64,000 nucleotides of DNA from positions 600,001 through 664,000 of the forward strand of contig JAFMOC010000031.1 in NCBI GenBank assembly GCA_019802505.1, given 5' to 3'. Numbering within the stretch: position 1 is the first letter of the stretch; every line of letters starts with the position of its first letter. Source of the stretch: Corydoras sp. C115. Taxonomy: Eukaryota > Chordata > Actinopteri > Siluriformes > Callichthyidae. Under the pieces are notes generated by a model, which saw nothing but the letters and a program-made list of their open reading frames with translations, was not told the DNA's origin and did not search any database. This document shows positions 48,897 through 61,200 of the stretch, one piece after another. The position numbers were made by a program, and so were the translations under genes.

Positions 48897-49230
48897 ATTT
48901 TGCTCTTTCACTGATTTCTAATGAACAGAAGAGAACGCACAGCGGGTTTGAGGAGAATGTTTCGATACACAGTCCATGTTTAATGAAATAAACATGAACT
49001 CTCTGTAAGGCTGCTGTAGTGATGAGTGTGCTTTCATTTTATTAATTACTTCTGAACACAGAGAGGGAAAGTTTCACAGCTTTCTCAGCATGAATCCAGT
49101 TTGATCGCATCGCTTTTAAAACCTGAAAATAAGCAGTTTGCAGGGGTTTAGGGCCAAAAACCTTTTTGTAGTGGTTGTTGTGTAAACGTTGGAAGGACAC
49201 ACACACTTTGTAAATTTTCTGAATAGAGCA

Positions 49231-49588
49231 TTCATTCATTCATTCATTCATTAGCTCCCGCTTTATCCTATATTAGGGTCGCGGGGTGGGGTTCCCCATG
49301 CCCATCCAGGGGAGAACGTTTCGGGCGCTGGGCAGATAGACCCAGGACAGGACGCCAATCTATCGCTGGGCACACACTCACTCACACAGACACACTCTAT
49401 ATGGGGCAATTTGGAGAATTCAATTGACTTGATCCATGTTTTTGGACTGTGGGAGGACACCAGAGAACCCGGAGGAAACCCACGCGGACACGGGGAGAAC
49501 ATGGAAACTCCACCCAGATGGGGATTCGAACCGGGAATCCCTAGTGCTGAGAGGCGAACGTGCCAAACCACTAAGACACCGTGCCGCC
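49231..49588 (-). mobile_element. tRNA-derived SINE (major family), with 12-bp target-site duplication
   Basis: Flanked by CTGAATAGAGCA at 49,219-49,230 and 49,589-49,600. Duplicated at about 52,778-53,135. Confidence 0.92.
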
Positions 49589-50181
49589 CTGAATAGAGCA
49601 ATAATAGAAAAAAGTTGAATAATTGGCATCTCTAAGCGAGTGTGTGTGCACACGGCATACTCTAATCAAATCATCTTTTGGGGTTTCAGGCTCAGAACAC
49701 TAAAGCTGTTTCGAGATAATGTACTATTGTAAAAAGTGCTATATAAATAAATGAACTTGAACTAACATGTGGTGTGTACTGTATCTGTGGTAACTTATTT
49801 GGTTAAATTTATATGGATTTATGGTTTAAAATAAATGACAGGACAGCAGTGGTTCGCAGATGTGTTCTTGTTGCATTCATGTCACTGCGGAAGCTGAACA
49901 CACACATGGCTCGAGTGCTTCATCAGTTCACACACATCTTACTTTGGATGGCGTTTCATTAAACTGATAAACCTCATCTCATGGCTTCTGCAGTGAACTC
50001 TGAAATTAGTTTTATTGAAATTTGTTCTTGTTGTTTGTCCCTCTGCGAATTTAAACCCTGAACTCTGATCCAGTCCGATCACGCAGAACTTAAATCATCA
50101 CCTCCATCATCTGGAACTATCGTCATCTGAATCATTCAGATTTAAAACACTGTGTGGTGCTTTTTGTAAAAAGTCAATTCA

Positions 50182-50270
50182 AACGGGCGTGGCAGCTCAG
50201 CGGTTAGTCTGAAGGCTGGAGGTTCAAACCTGAGTACACCAGCAAGGGTTATGGATGACCTGATGAAAAC
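50182..50270 (+). repeat. V-SINE-like head fragment (copy A)
   Basis: GGGCGTGGCAGCTCAGCGG, then GAGGTTCAAACCTGAGTACA; repeated at about 53,732-53,820 in copy B. Confidence 0.65.
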
Positions 50271-50620
50271 GTTCTGCTCAAATTTATCGCTGTATGAGTC
50301 CTTCATTTGACTGAAATGCAGAATCAGCACAACATACAAATAACCAAATAAAGGAAAATGTTCCATCTGGAATACAAAACAACTTCTGTACATCACTTAT
50401 ATTTACAAAGCCACTCAGCCTTTCATGGCTGATTAAGTCTTTGTAGGTAGTTTTTTTTTCCCAGGCACATCGTTGTATACACGTCTATACAACACGACTA
50501 AATACTGAAGTTGGTTATTTGGAGGTCAGAGTATGCTGCGTCACCTTGGTCATCTTGCTCAGGTGTGTACAGATAAATACTGTGATATGAGATCCTCAGC
50601 TGACTAACGATGCTCATCCC

Positions 50621-50757
50621 TTTATTTCATGTAGGCAGGCTGACATTCAGTAGCAATAGTCTTCTTCAGAGGAGTGTAGTGCAGGACAGAAGTGCAGGAC
50701 CATCCACATCTTTAATAAACCCTCAAACATCGTCAGATTGAGGTCTCATTGCTGCCA
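50621..50757 (-). CDS. Candidate celsr1 terminal exon, copy A
   Basis: Same sequence as the candidate terminal exon at 54,170-54,306: acceptor CTTTCTTTCAG|TGGCAG at 50,758/50,757 and AATAAA (TTTATT at 50,621-50,626). If both copies are real this one is further from the last solid exon and may be unused. Confidence 0.3.
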
Positions 50758-51392
50758 CTGAAAGAAAGAACACTAGAGATTAATAATTAGTGAAATCAAA
50801 TTAGTGAGGTTAGTGAGTTAGCGGATGAGGAGGTAGAGGAATATTAATCAGAGGGTTGATGGTTTAACACAGAGCCATGCTAACACAGACAGGGCAGAAT
50901 GTGTCTTAAATTGTGTCTAACTTGTAGCCGCCCCTGTCTCTGTACTGATGTGAGGTGTTCGGCAGAGGTGTTAAGATGAACATAAACATGCACATGCTCT
51001 TTTTTAACGTGCAGATGGCAGGTGGAGGAGGAGGTGGTGGAGGAGGAGGTGGAGGTGCTGTTACACTAAACGCTGCAATGAAGCAGCCGAGGACCTGTGC
51101 AGACAACATCTGGATGCATGCGATCCTAGAGCACTTAAAATTTCACACCTGCTGTTCGGTTCAACAGGCGAATGCCTCCATCACTCCATCACTCACATCA
51201 CTCAGCTTTCCTTTTTTTTATACCGAAAACAATGCAACAAAAAAAATGTCTGCTATGAAAGCTGATGTTGTGAAAGCAGCCTGCGGGCGTGCAGCGGTGG
51301 AGGCGGCGGTGGTCTCAGTGAGGGGCGCCATCGTGACGGCGGCGGGTTTAAAGATCCCAACCCGGAATGAAGACCCCGCCGGCAGCACTCAC

Positions 51393-51676
51393 CCTGCGCG
51401 GAATCTGCTACAGAGTCGCATCAACAGGAGCCCCCGATCCCGCCTCGCCTGTCCGCTCCGACCGCGTAAATCCGACCGACGGCTTTGAAACGGACCCCGT
51501 GTCTCCGGACTCCTCAACCCCGCGGCTGGCCATTAACACGCGCGCGGCGGCGGCGGCGGCAGCAGGAGGCGCGGGAGCGGCTGGAGCGCCAGGTCGGCTC
51601 TTCGGGCCTCGGCTCGCTTTCTGTCTGAACACCGAACGCTCGCTCTCCCCGGGCTTCGCTGGCAGTCGGAAGTGAC
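51393..51676 (-). promoter_or_regulatory. gramd4 first exon B (duplicate) and CpG island
   Basis: Duplicate of the exon at 47,842. Donor at 51,393/51,392, in-frame ATG at 51,421-51,419. Either exon could splice to exon 2 at 43,714 with the same 29 coding bases. Confidence 0.5.
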
Positions 51677-51740
51677 GTGGCGTTACGTCGCGAGCCGCTC
51701 GCACGCGCGCTCACAGGCGCGTCGCTCTTGTTTATTCATC

Positions 51741-52078
51741 CTTTCATTCATTATCTCCCGCTTTATCCTCTATTAGGGTCGCGGTGGGGTTCCCCATGCC
51801 CATCCAGGGGAGAACGTCTCGGGCGCTGGGCAGATACACCCAGGACAGGGCGCCAATCCATCGCTGGGCACACACTCACTCACACACACACACTCTATAT
51901 GGGGCAATTTGGAGAATTCAATTAACTCGAACCATGTTTTTCGACTGTGGGAGGAAACCGGAGAACCCGGAGGAAACCCACGCGGAGAACATGGAAACTC
52001 CACCCAGATGGGGATTCGAACCGGGAATCCCTAGCGCTGAGAGGAGAACGTGCTAAACCACTAAGCCACCGTGCCGCC
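51741..52078 (-). mobile_element. tRNA-derived SINE (major family), in duplication copy B
   Basis: Counterpart of 48,190-48,536 with an 8-base internal deletion. Confidence 0.9.
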
Positions 52079-52134
52079 TTCGCTCTGTTTACTTGAATGG
52101 AAATGTTGAGAATAAAACTTCACATTTTGCTCTT

Positions 52135-52438
52135 TCGGGCGGTTTGAATCCCCATCTGGGTGGAGTTTCCATGTTCTCCCCGCGTCTCCGCGTGGGTTTC
52201 CTCCGGGTTCTCCGGTTTCCTCCCACAGTCCAAAAACATGGATCAAGTTAATTGAGTTCTCCAAATTGCCCCATATAGAGTGTGTTTGAGTGAGTGAGTG
52301 TGTGCCCAGCAATGGATTGGCGTCCTGTCCTGGGTGTATCTGCCCAGCGCCCGAGACGTTCTCCCCTGGATGGGCATGGGGAACCCCACCGCGACCCTAA
52401 TAGAGGATAAAGCGGGAGATAATGAATGAATGAATGAA
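52135..52438 (+). mobile_element. tRNA-derived SINE (major family), 5'-truncated, in duplication copy B
   Basis: Counterpart of 48,594-48,896, same target-site duplication. Confidence 0.9.
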
Positions 52439-52777
52439 TGAATTTTGCTCTTTCACTGATTTTTCTAATGAACAGAAGAGAACGCACAGCGGGTTTGAGG
52501 AGAATGTTTCGATACACAGTCCATGTTTAATGAAATAAACATGAACTCTCTGTAAGGCTGCTGTAGTGATGAGTGTGCTTTCATTTTATTAATTACTTCT
52601 GAACACAGAGAGGGAAAGTTTCACAGCTTTCTCAGCATGAATCCAGTTTGATCGCATCGCTTTTAAAACCTGAAAATAAGCAGTTTGCAGGGGTTTAGGG
52701 CCAAAAACCTGTTTGTAGTGGTTGTTGTGTAAACGTTGGAAGGACACACACACTTTGTAAATTTTCTGAATAGAGCA

Positions 52778-53135
52778 TTCATTCATTCATTCATTCATTA
52801 GCTCCCGCTTTATCCTATATTAGGATGGTTAGGTGGGGTTCCCCATGCCCATCCAGGGGAGAACGTTTCGGGCGCTGGGCAGATAGACCCAGGACAGGAC
52901 GCCAATCCATCGCTGGGCACACACTCACTCACACACACACACTCTATATGGGGCAATTTGGAGAATTCAATTGACTTGATCCATGTTTTTGGACTGTGGG
53001 AGGAAACCGGAGAACCCGGAGGAAACCCACACGGACACGGGGAGAACATGGAAACTCCACCCAGATGGGGATTCGAACCGGGAATCCCTAGTGCTGAGAG
53101 GCGAACGTGCTGACCACTAAGCCACCGTGCCGCCC
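52778..53135 (-). mobile_element. tRNA-derived SINE (major family), in duplication copy B
   Basis: Counterpart of 49,231-49,588, with a rearranged tail junction. Confidence 0.9.
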
Positions 53136-53731
53136 TGAATAGAGCAATAATAAAAAAAAGTTGAATAATTGGCATCTCTAAGCGAGTGTGTGTGCACACG
53201 GCATACTCTAATCAAATCATCTTTTGGGGTTTCAGGCTCAGAACACTAAAGCTGTTTCGAGATAATGTACGATTGTAAAAAGTGCTATATAAATAAATGA
53301 ACTTGAACTAACATGTGGTGTGTGTACTGTATCTGTGGTAACTTATTTGGTTAAATTTATATGGATTTATGGTTTAAAATAAATGACAGGACAGCAGTGG
53401 TTCGCAGATGTGTTCTTGTTGCATTCATGTCACTGCGGAAGCTGAACACACACATGGCTCGAGTGCTTCATCAGTTCACACACATCTTACTTTGGATGGC
53501 GTTTCATTAAACTGATAAACTTCATCTCATGGCTTCTGCAATAAACTCTGAAATTTGTTTTATTGAAATTTGTTCTTGTTGTTTGTCCCTCTGCGAATTT
53601 AAACCCTGAACTCTGATCCAGTCCGATCACGCAGAACTTAAATCATCACCTCCATCATCTGGAACTATCGTCATCTGAATCATTCAGATTTAAAACACTG
53701 TGTGGTGCTTTTTGTAAAAAGTCAATTCAAA

Positions 53732-53820
53732 CGGGCGTGGCAGCTCAGCGGTTAGTCTGAAGGCTGGAGGTTCAAACCTGAGTACACCAGCAAGGGTTAT
53801 GGATGACCTGATGAAAACGT
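53732..53820 (+). repeat. V-SINE-like head fragment (copy B)
   Basis: Counterpart of 50,182-50,270. Confidence 0.65.
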
Positions 53821-54169
53821 TCTGCTCAAATTTATCGCTGTATGAGTCCTTCATTTGACTGAAATGCAGAATCAGCACAACATACAAATAACCAAATAAA
53901 GGAAAATGTTCCATCTGGAATACAAAACAACTTCTGTACATCACTTATATTTACAAAGCCACTCAGCCTTTCATGGCTGATTAAGTCTTTGTAGGTAGTT
54001 TTTTTTTTCCCAGGCACATCGTTGTATACACGTCTATACAACACGACTAAATACTGAAGTTGGTTATTTGGAGGTCAGAGTATGCTGCGTCACCTTGGTC
54101 ATCTTGCTCAGGTGTGTACAGATAAATACTGTGATATGAGATCCTCAGCTGACTAACGATGCTCATCCC

Positions 54170-54306
54170 TTTATTTCATGTAGGCAGGCTGACATTCAGT
54201 AGCAATAGTCTTCTTCAGAGGAGTGTAGTGCAGGACAGAAGTGCAGGACCATCCACATCTTTAATAAACCCTCAAACATCGTCAGATTGAGGTCTCATTG
54301 CTGCCA
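54170..54306 (-). CDS. celsr1: Candidate celsr1 terminal exon with polyadenylation signal, copy B
   Basis: A strong acceptor (TTCTTTCTTTCAG|TGGCAGCAATGAG) at 54,307/54,306 is followed by AATAAA about 130 bases on (TTTATT at 54,170-54,175). Spliced from the in-phase donor AGA|GTTAGT at 55,277/55,276 it adds WQQ and stops at 54,297-54,295. From an alternative donor TTA|GTGGAG at 55,273/55,272 it adds VMAAMRPQSDDV. Position, strand and signals fit the missing end of celsr1, but the few residues are not conserved enough to prove it. Confidence 0.4.
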
Positions 54307-54489
54307 CTGAAAGAAAGAACACTAGAGATTAATAATTAGTGAAATCAAATTAGTGAGGTTAGTGAGTTAGCGGATGAGGAGGTAGAGGAATATTAATCAG
54401 AGGGTTGATGGTTTAACACAGAGCCATGCTAACACAGACAGGGCAGAATGTGTCTTAAATTGTGTCTAACACAAATTTAATAGTAATTT

Positions 54490-54835
54490 CATTCATTCAT
54501 TATCTCCCGCTTTATCCTCTATTAGGGTTGCGGTGGGGTTCCCCATGCCCATCCAGGGGAGAACGTCTCAGGCGCTGGGCAGATAGACCCAGGACAGGGC
54601 GCCAATCCATCGCTGGGCACACACTCACTCACACAGACACACTCTATATGGGACAATTTTGAGAATTCAATTGACTTGATCCATATTTTTGGACTGTGGG
54701 AGGAAACCGGAGAACCCGGAGGAAACCCACGCAGACACGGGGAGAACATGGAAACTCCACCCAGATGGGGATTCGAACCGGGAATCCCTAGCGCTGAGAG
54801 GCGAACGTGCTAACCACTAAGCCACCGTGCGGCTA
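54490..54835 (-). mobile_element. tRNA-derived SINE (major family)
   Basis: Full-length antisense copy just right of the segmental duplication. Confidence 0.9.
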
Positions 54836-54866
54836 ATAGTAATTTGCTTTGGAAAAAAAAATTGTA

Positions 54867-55193
54867 GGCGGCACGGTGGCTTAGTGGTTAACACTTGCCA
54901 GTGGAGTTTCCATGTTCTCCCCGTGTCCGTGTGGGTTTCCTCCGGGTTCTCTGGTTTCCTCCCACAGTCCAAAAAACATGGATCAAGTCAATTGAGTTCT
55001 CCAAATTGCCCCATGTAGAGTGTGTATGTGTGTGTGTCTGTGTGTGTGAGTGTGTGCCCAGCGATAGATTGGCGCCCTGTCCTGGGTGTATCTACCCAGC
55101 GCCCGAAACTCCCCCTTCCCCTGGATGGGCATGGGGACCTCACCCCTCCCCCGCGACCCTAATAGAGGATAAAGTGGAAGAAAATGAATGAAT
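54867..55193 (+). mobile_element. tRNA-derived SINE (major family), about 14-bp target-site duplication, inside the open end of celsr1
   Basis: The head lacks the B-box part. Flanked by GAAAAAAAATTGTA-type repeats at 54,852-54,866 and 55,194-55,207 (one A difference). The celsr1 last-exon frame, if unspliced, runs into this element in antisense and stops only at 54,983. Confidence 0.88.
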
Positions 55194-55276
55194 GAAAAAA
55201 AATTGTAGGACAATTTAGCGAACATGTCATGAAACCAAAGAACAAAGATGAGAGGAGGTGCAAAAACTCCACTAAC

Positions 55277-58200
55277 TCTGAGTCCGGCCTCCTCTTGGGC
55301 GGATGCGGGACTCGTCTTCGGTACCACAGGGACTCCATTCAGCGTGTTGGAGATTAGAATGACATCACTCCTGCAGTGTAGACTTTCGTTCGATTCAGCA
55401 GAGGGGCTCTTCCTCTGAATGGCGGGGGGGTTGTAGTCTCCCAGTTTCTCCCGTAAACGATTCTTCAGGTTCTTGTCGTTCAGAGGAGGAGGGTAGGTGA
55501 TTTTATTCTTCAAAATGCCTGCAGTCGAGGAGGCAGCATCGAATTAGGAAAAGTGGAAAATATGAGGAGCTAAAATCAAAAGACGCCACCTTCAAAATCA
55601 AAGTCATGCAGATGTAACGTATGGCATACACAGTTCAAGTGCAAATCAGGTTCAGGCTGTTGGCCCCTCACACACAATCCCAGTTCGTCATGTGGACCCT
55701 TGAGAATATTAACTCCCCGGCTCCAAGCTAATGTGATTTGTGAGAGACATGAATCCAGGAAAATCGTCCTCCTCAAATTTCTCTTCAGCCGTCCCACTGT
55801 TCCCCCCTCAGCCATGTTGCTTGCAGTCAATAATAATTCAGTTTTGCCCCATACGCCACGGCGCAGTGTGTTACCGACCTTTCCTGGGCATCTGGTTGCT
55901 GTTGGGTTGACTCGGGGGGCCATCACTCTGCGACAGATCTCCATTAGGGCTGAGTTTGTTGGCCTGCTGGAAATCCACCCTGACTTTGGTCTCCACCCAC
56001 AGTTTATCTGCACTGGATCCGTCTCCATCACAGATCACAGCGGGTTCTACCAAGCATCAGGGTGATGGGGTTTTATTCAAACATCAGCCAAACATTACAT
56101 CATTAAACTTTATGATCTGCAACGTCACTCAGAAGTCATTTAAATGTATAAACATATTAACAGTGTATTTAAAAGCTCAGTCAGTGTGATTATACTGGAT
56201 CATCCCGGTTAATCAGATGCGGTACCTCTCCGACTGCTGTAACTGAGACTCCTCTCATTATTCCACTTGAGTTTGGACCGTTTTTCCTCCTCGCTGTCGG
56301 ATTGTGAGGAGGCATACGAGCTGCTGTGTTCATCCACTGAGAGGTCGCTGTCTGAATCGGAGTCTGACACAGAATATGCACAAACTCAGACCCTAAATCA
56401 GTTCACAGTCAGACTGTGACATCACAAAGCATTTCATACCTTTCCTCTTTTTGTTCTGTCTGAAAATCGAAGATGAGCCACCTTCACTGCTCTTCGTTAT
56501 CCTGCCGCTATGGGGGACGTCGCGCTTCGGCTGTCCACTACACAACAGACGGGACACACATTGTGTGTGAGTGTGCGTGTAGATTAATCAATCAATAAAT
56601 AGGTCTGTGTTCTAAAACATTTCCTTAAAGTCAAATGAAACCCTCTGTGCTGGAGGTAAAGGGCCGTGCGGTACCTGAGTGCACAGGACACAAAGCTGCT
56701 GCTCCTGCTTTTGCCGGATCTGGCTGAGTTCTCGAGTGACACTGTGGACTCTCCGATCGGCGTGCGGTACAGACAACCATCTTCTGTGTTCCCATTGAGA
56801 GAGCGCTGGATAGAAAGAGAATTGATATATTAGTCTTTATTATTTTAATTTCTTTTAATTAGGCCGTCTGCTCGTGAGTGTGTGTATTTGTGTGTCTGTT
56901 GTGGTTGAGCTGACTCACGGTGAGCAGGGTGGTATGGGTGGTGCTGGACTCCACCTTTGGTACCTTGGTCGCGCTGCCAAAAACATTCTTTAAGTTCATT
57001 CTGACGTCTTTGTTGAGGATACAATGGAAGAAGAATATGCAAATTCCCTGCATGAGAAAGCACAAAGTCATCAATATGCACTGAGGCTGAATGAAACACA
57101 ATGAAACATTCCATTAAACCTCTCTGTACGCAGTTTGCATGTTCTCCACAGCTCAAAGTGGGCTCTCCCGATTGTAAGAGTCATAATAAAGTGTCCTTAT
57201 AATAGATTTTATCTTGGTTTATAATGCATCAGAAAGATTTTAATATTAATTTGTGTTGCTTAGCAACAGTTTGGTCAGAGTTTTTTTAGAGTGGAATAAA
57301 TGAATTAATAAACAAAAGCTCTCTGAAGTGAATGAAATAACATCACAGGTTAAACTGTTGTTGGCGACACGGTGGTTTAGTGGTTTGGCATGTTCTCCTC
57401 TCAGCGCTGGGGATTCCCGGTTCGAATCTCCATGTTCTCCCCGTGTCTGCGTGGGTTTCCTCCGGGTTCTCCGGTTTCCTCCCACAGTCCAAAAACATGG
57501 ATCAAGTCAATTGAGTTCTCCAAATTGCCCCATATAGAGTGTGTTTGTGTGCATGTCTGTGTGAGTGCACCCCCCCCGCGACCCTAATATAGGACAAAGT
57601 GGAATATAATGGATGGATGGAAACTGTTGTTACAGCTCAGAAATGTTTTCACGATTAAAATCACAAGGTAATGGCTCTGCTGTGTTTTACCTGCAGGCAG
57701 CTGAGGATGGCGAACAGGTAATGAAATGTGAGAACGTCACTGTTCACGGCCATCAGACCCAGTAACCAAGTGGCACTGATGAGCAGCAGCAGCAGGAAGG
57801 CCACGCGAAGCGCAGAGCTACAAAATAAATGACATGAGAACACTGTGATGAGACGTTACAGCCGTGACCCGTCTCATTTAAAGTCCACAAGAGATTCCAA
57901 AAAGCCGTTCCCTTAACTCGATTTAAGAATGTTAGGATCATCAGATACATGCATGCATGACAACGAACAAAACGAAATGAAAATCAGATTTAATACATAA
58001 ATGCTAAAAGCACTTACATCGCTCCTGTCTTCTCTAAAGTTCGCTGTCTCTGTCCACAAGAGGCCTTCGCTGCCAGCATAAATATTATGATATTGATCTG
58101 CGAAATACAAAGAATTGTATTAAACTATAAAGCAAAAATAACAAAAATCAAAACAGATGATTAAGTCCATTCTGAAGCGGCTGCACCATGTCCTGCCCTG

Positions 58201-61200
58201 GAAGTCCCCTCTAATAAAATAAATTGATCTTACTTAAGTAGAAATGCGTTTAAATGCAGACAGGTTCTTTGTGGTGCAGTATTTCAGTGGTTAGATCTGG
58301 GGTTTCAATTCTAAAACAACATTGCTCAGTTGCATCATGGCTGAATCTGCACTTTGACCCCACAGTCTTTGTCCTTCACATCCTGCACACGGCATCTCAC
58401 TCTTCACTAACACCCATATTACTAAACTTTATGTTCAATTATTAGAGACTTTTATAGAGTGAAGCACATAATGCATCCTGTCTCAGTTAAGTAATAACAT
58501 ACTTACTTAGACGTCTTATTTTTAATCTTTTAGGTTTAAGCTGATCCTAAAAGCCCCTTCTGTACTTTAGAATGGACTTAACTGGACTAAAGAGGATGAG
58601 AGTAATGCGGAGGGATTTAGTGAAAAACAAGAGCACACACACTCACCAGCACAACAAACATGATGGGTCCAGTGATGCTCCAGATGAGTGTATCATAAAC
58701 AGAGAGCCAGCAGAAGTCTGGGTTCCCGTAGCCATGTGGATCCAATCCCACAGCCAGACCTGAGACAGAAAGGTAAGAGACTCCGCTGAGCACAGTGACG
58801 GACCAATCTCTGATTTAACACACGATTCTGATAAAGCAGACCTGCCCCGTACCTGCGATGATGGCGGGAACGCCCCAGCCAACGGCATAGTAGAACCGCA
58901 TGTGGCCGTGGTTGATGTTGCGCATTTCGGTCAGCATGCGGTAAATGTGCAGCCCCTCCACAAACATCCAGGCAAATGTGCACATATAGGAGTAATGCAG
59001 CAAAATGGCCACCACTGTACACACGAACTACACACAGGACCCAGAGGGATGAGCAAACCAACGTACACACGATGCATACATCACATGGCCATTCAGTCAT
59101 AAGATACTCACTGGGTTCTCGGTTTGGTTGATGCCTGAAAGGAAGATGAGCTCAGACATGAAAATGGCCGCGACCAGGTTCTTGTGGATACTGTGCAGGT
59201 TGGAGCGTAGTTTGCGGAGGATAGCCAGCAGGAGGAAGGTGATGAGCAAAGCAACCATTGATGAGGAGACGGTGGTGTAGGTCACCACTTTAAGAGGTAA
59301 GACATCCTCATGCTGGAATAATCCAGAAGAGAAAAGGTGCTAAACCGACCGGAAATACATCAAACATGTCCTGACTTTATTAATAAAAAAGGTGGACATT
59401 ATGTAAGAACACTTAAAAATGTAGTTATAATACAGACTACGCGAAAATAATATAAAAAATAAAAAATGTTTTTGGTAAATCATCAAAATCACCCCTCAAC
59501 TCATCATCTGTGTCGCTGGTATACTAGGTTCGGGGGGTTTTCCTATGCCAACCCATACAGGGGAGAACATTTTGGGCACTGGGCAGATACACTCAGGACA
59601 GGGTGTATACGTGGATCTTCATACTGTACCTCTCTTTTTGAGATGTCCATAAGAACGGCAAAGCTGGTCAGGTGATGACACCGGCACCTGATGTGTGTGA
59701 GATTCCTAAAGACCAGCTCACATCCTTTAGAGGACCAGGATCCCGAGTGTCCCCTCCTGCACCAGAACATGTGCCATAGTTACAATATTTTATTATTTTA
59801 TAGGAGAACAGCATCATAAAGGTCTCTGTTTGGTGTGTTCAAACTTTCGATGGGTTCTGAGCATGTAAATATGGCAGAATTCCAATATGTGGATAAGTGA
59901 GATTAGTGTAAGGAATTGCAGAGGGTTGCAGCCTCTGCCTCTGCTCTTTCTCAGCCTGCAGGTCTGTGGGTCAGTATGAAACATCAATCAGACTCACGGT
60001 ATGGAATGGTTCCAGTAGACACACACTGGTTTGGTTCTTTCCTGAGTCTCCAGCAGTCTGAACATCAGGGTGATAGGAGTGTGCATCACTGCTCCCTCAC
60101 CTTCCCGATGTGCAACCACACTCACCACAGCGCTGTTTATAACAGGATGAGTCGGCAGTCTGAAAAAACAAGACTGATTTTACAGTTCTGACATCACAGA
60201 TAACGTATAAGCTTCAGCGGGGCTTATCACAGCCTTTTATTCTCCACTTTGCCCTGTCCTCCTGTTCTGTCCTACTCCATCAACCCAACCACCTGCTTGT
60301 CCTTTCTCACCACATCCAGAAACCTCCTCTCTGGCCTTCCTCTCCTCCTCCTGCCATCCTCAGCATCCTTCAGCCGAAATAAACCTCCATCACCTCCCTA
60401 ACTTTGTTTCCAAAACATCCTCCCTGTGTCGTCCATCTATTAAACTTATTCCTGCATCTTTGTCTCAAACAATGAGAATCACAGCATATTCATATCTGCT
60501 CCCTGCAGGTCCCTCTCCTGCCATTAGGTCAGGGACACCATCTCAATACCTCACTAATGTCCCGTCATGCTCCCATCATTTTCCAAAATTCAGACCTCAA
60601 ACATGGGAGATACCCTCGTTTTCCTTTAAGTAGGAAACATCCTGACCTTGAGAAGCGCCGGTCTGGGTCATAGTTCTCGGGCAGGAGCTGCCCTAAAGAC
60701 CTGTAGATCATCACCACGGCAACATCTGTTGGGTCAGAAAGGTCTACATGACGTTTTTTCTTATTTGGGAGTGTTGGATCTGAGTGAGTTACAGAGTGGG
60801 TATCTTCAGGTGCAGCAGACAGCGCAGCAGCGCTCTCTACAGGAGCTGCAGTGGAAGCAATATCTGCAAAAGAACACACTGTTTAATACACAAACAGTTT
60901 ATAACACAGTCATGTGTCATTATAACATACAGTGAGTAGAGCTGTTGGCTCACGGCAATCAGATCCCCAAATAAACCTGTCTGTATGGAGTTTGCATGTT
61001 CTCCCTATGTCTACATTGGATTCCTCATAGAAGCTTTGGTTTGTTCCTACGTTCCAGAGTCAGTTAAATGTGTGTCTGTCTGTGGGTTTTTCCTGCATTT
61101 AGTATTTACAATCTGGAGTTTAAGAAATAAATAAAGTAATATGATTCTGATACGTACCTTGGCTTTGTTCTGGCTTCACAAACACATCTGTAAAGAGTAC

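Larger units (their letters stand above)
47360..50926. repeat. Tandem segmental duplication, copy A (3,567 bp)
   Basis: Starts GCCGCCCCTGTCTCTGTAC and ends before the same words recur at 50,927. Contains gramd4 first exon A, its CpG island, three major SINEs, a V-SINE fragment and the candidate celsr1 terminal exon (50,757 leftward). Compared with copy B it has 16 extra bases near 47,735 and a few substitutions or short indels. Confidence 0.93.
50927..54470. repeat. Tandem segmental duplication, copy B (3,544 bp)
   Basis: Near-identical to copy A along its length. Differences seen include a missing 16-bp GGTGGAGG-type unit near 51,302, a missing 8 bases in the SINE near 51,985, and GGATGGTTAGG versus GGGTCGCGGGG near 52,825. 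Ends TGTGTCTAAC at 54,470, where copy A runs into copy B. Confidence 0.93.

Noticed and set aside
49263..49601. 112-codon frame with MFSPCPRGFPPGSPVSSHSP and many similar frames across the window
   Set aside because: All are the body of the major SINE read in either direction; the same peptide recurs at each copy.
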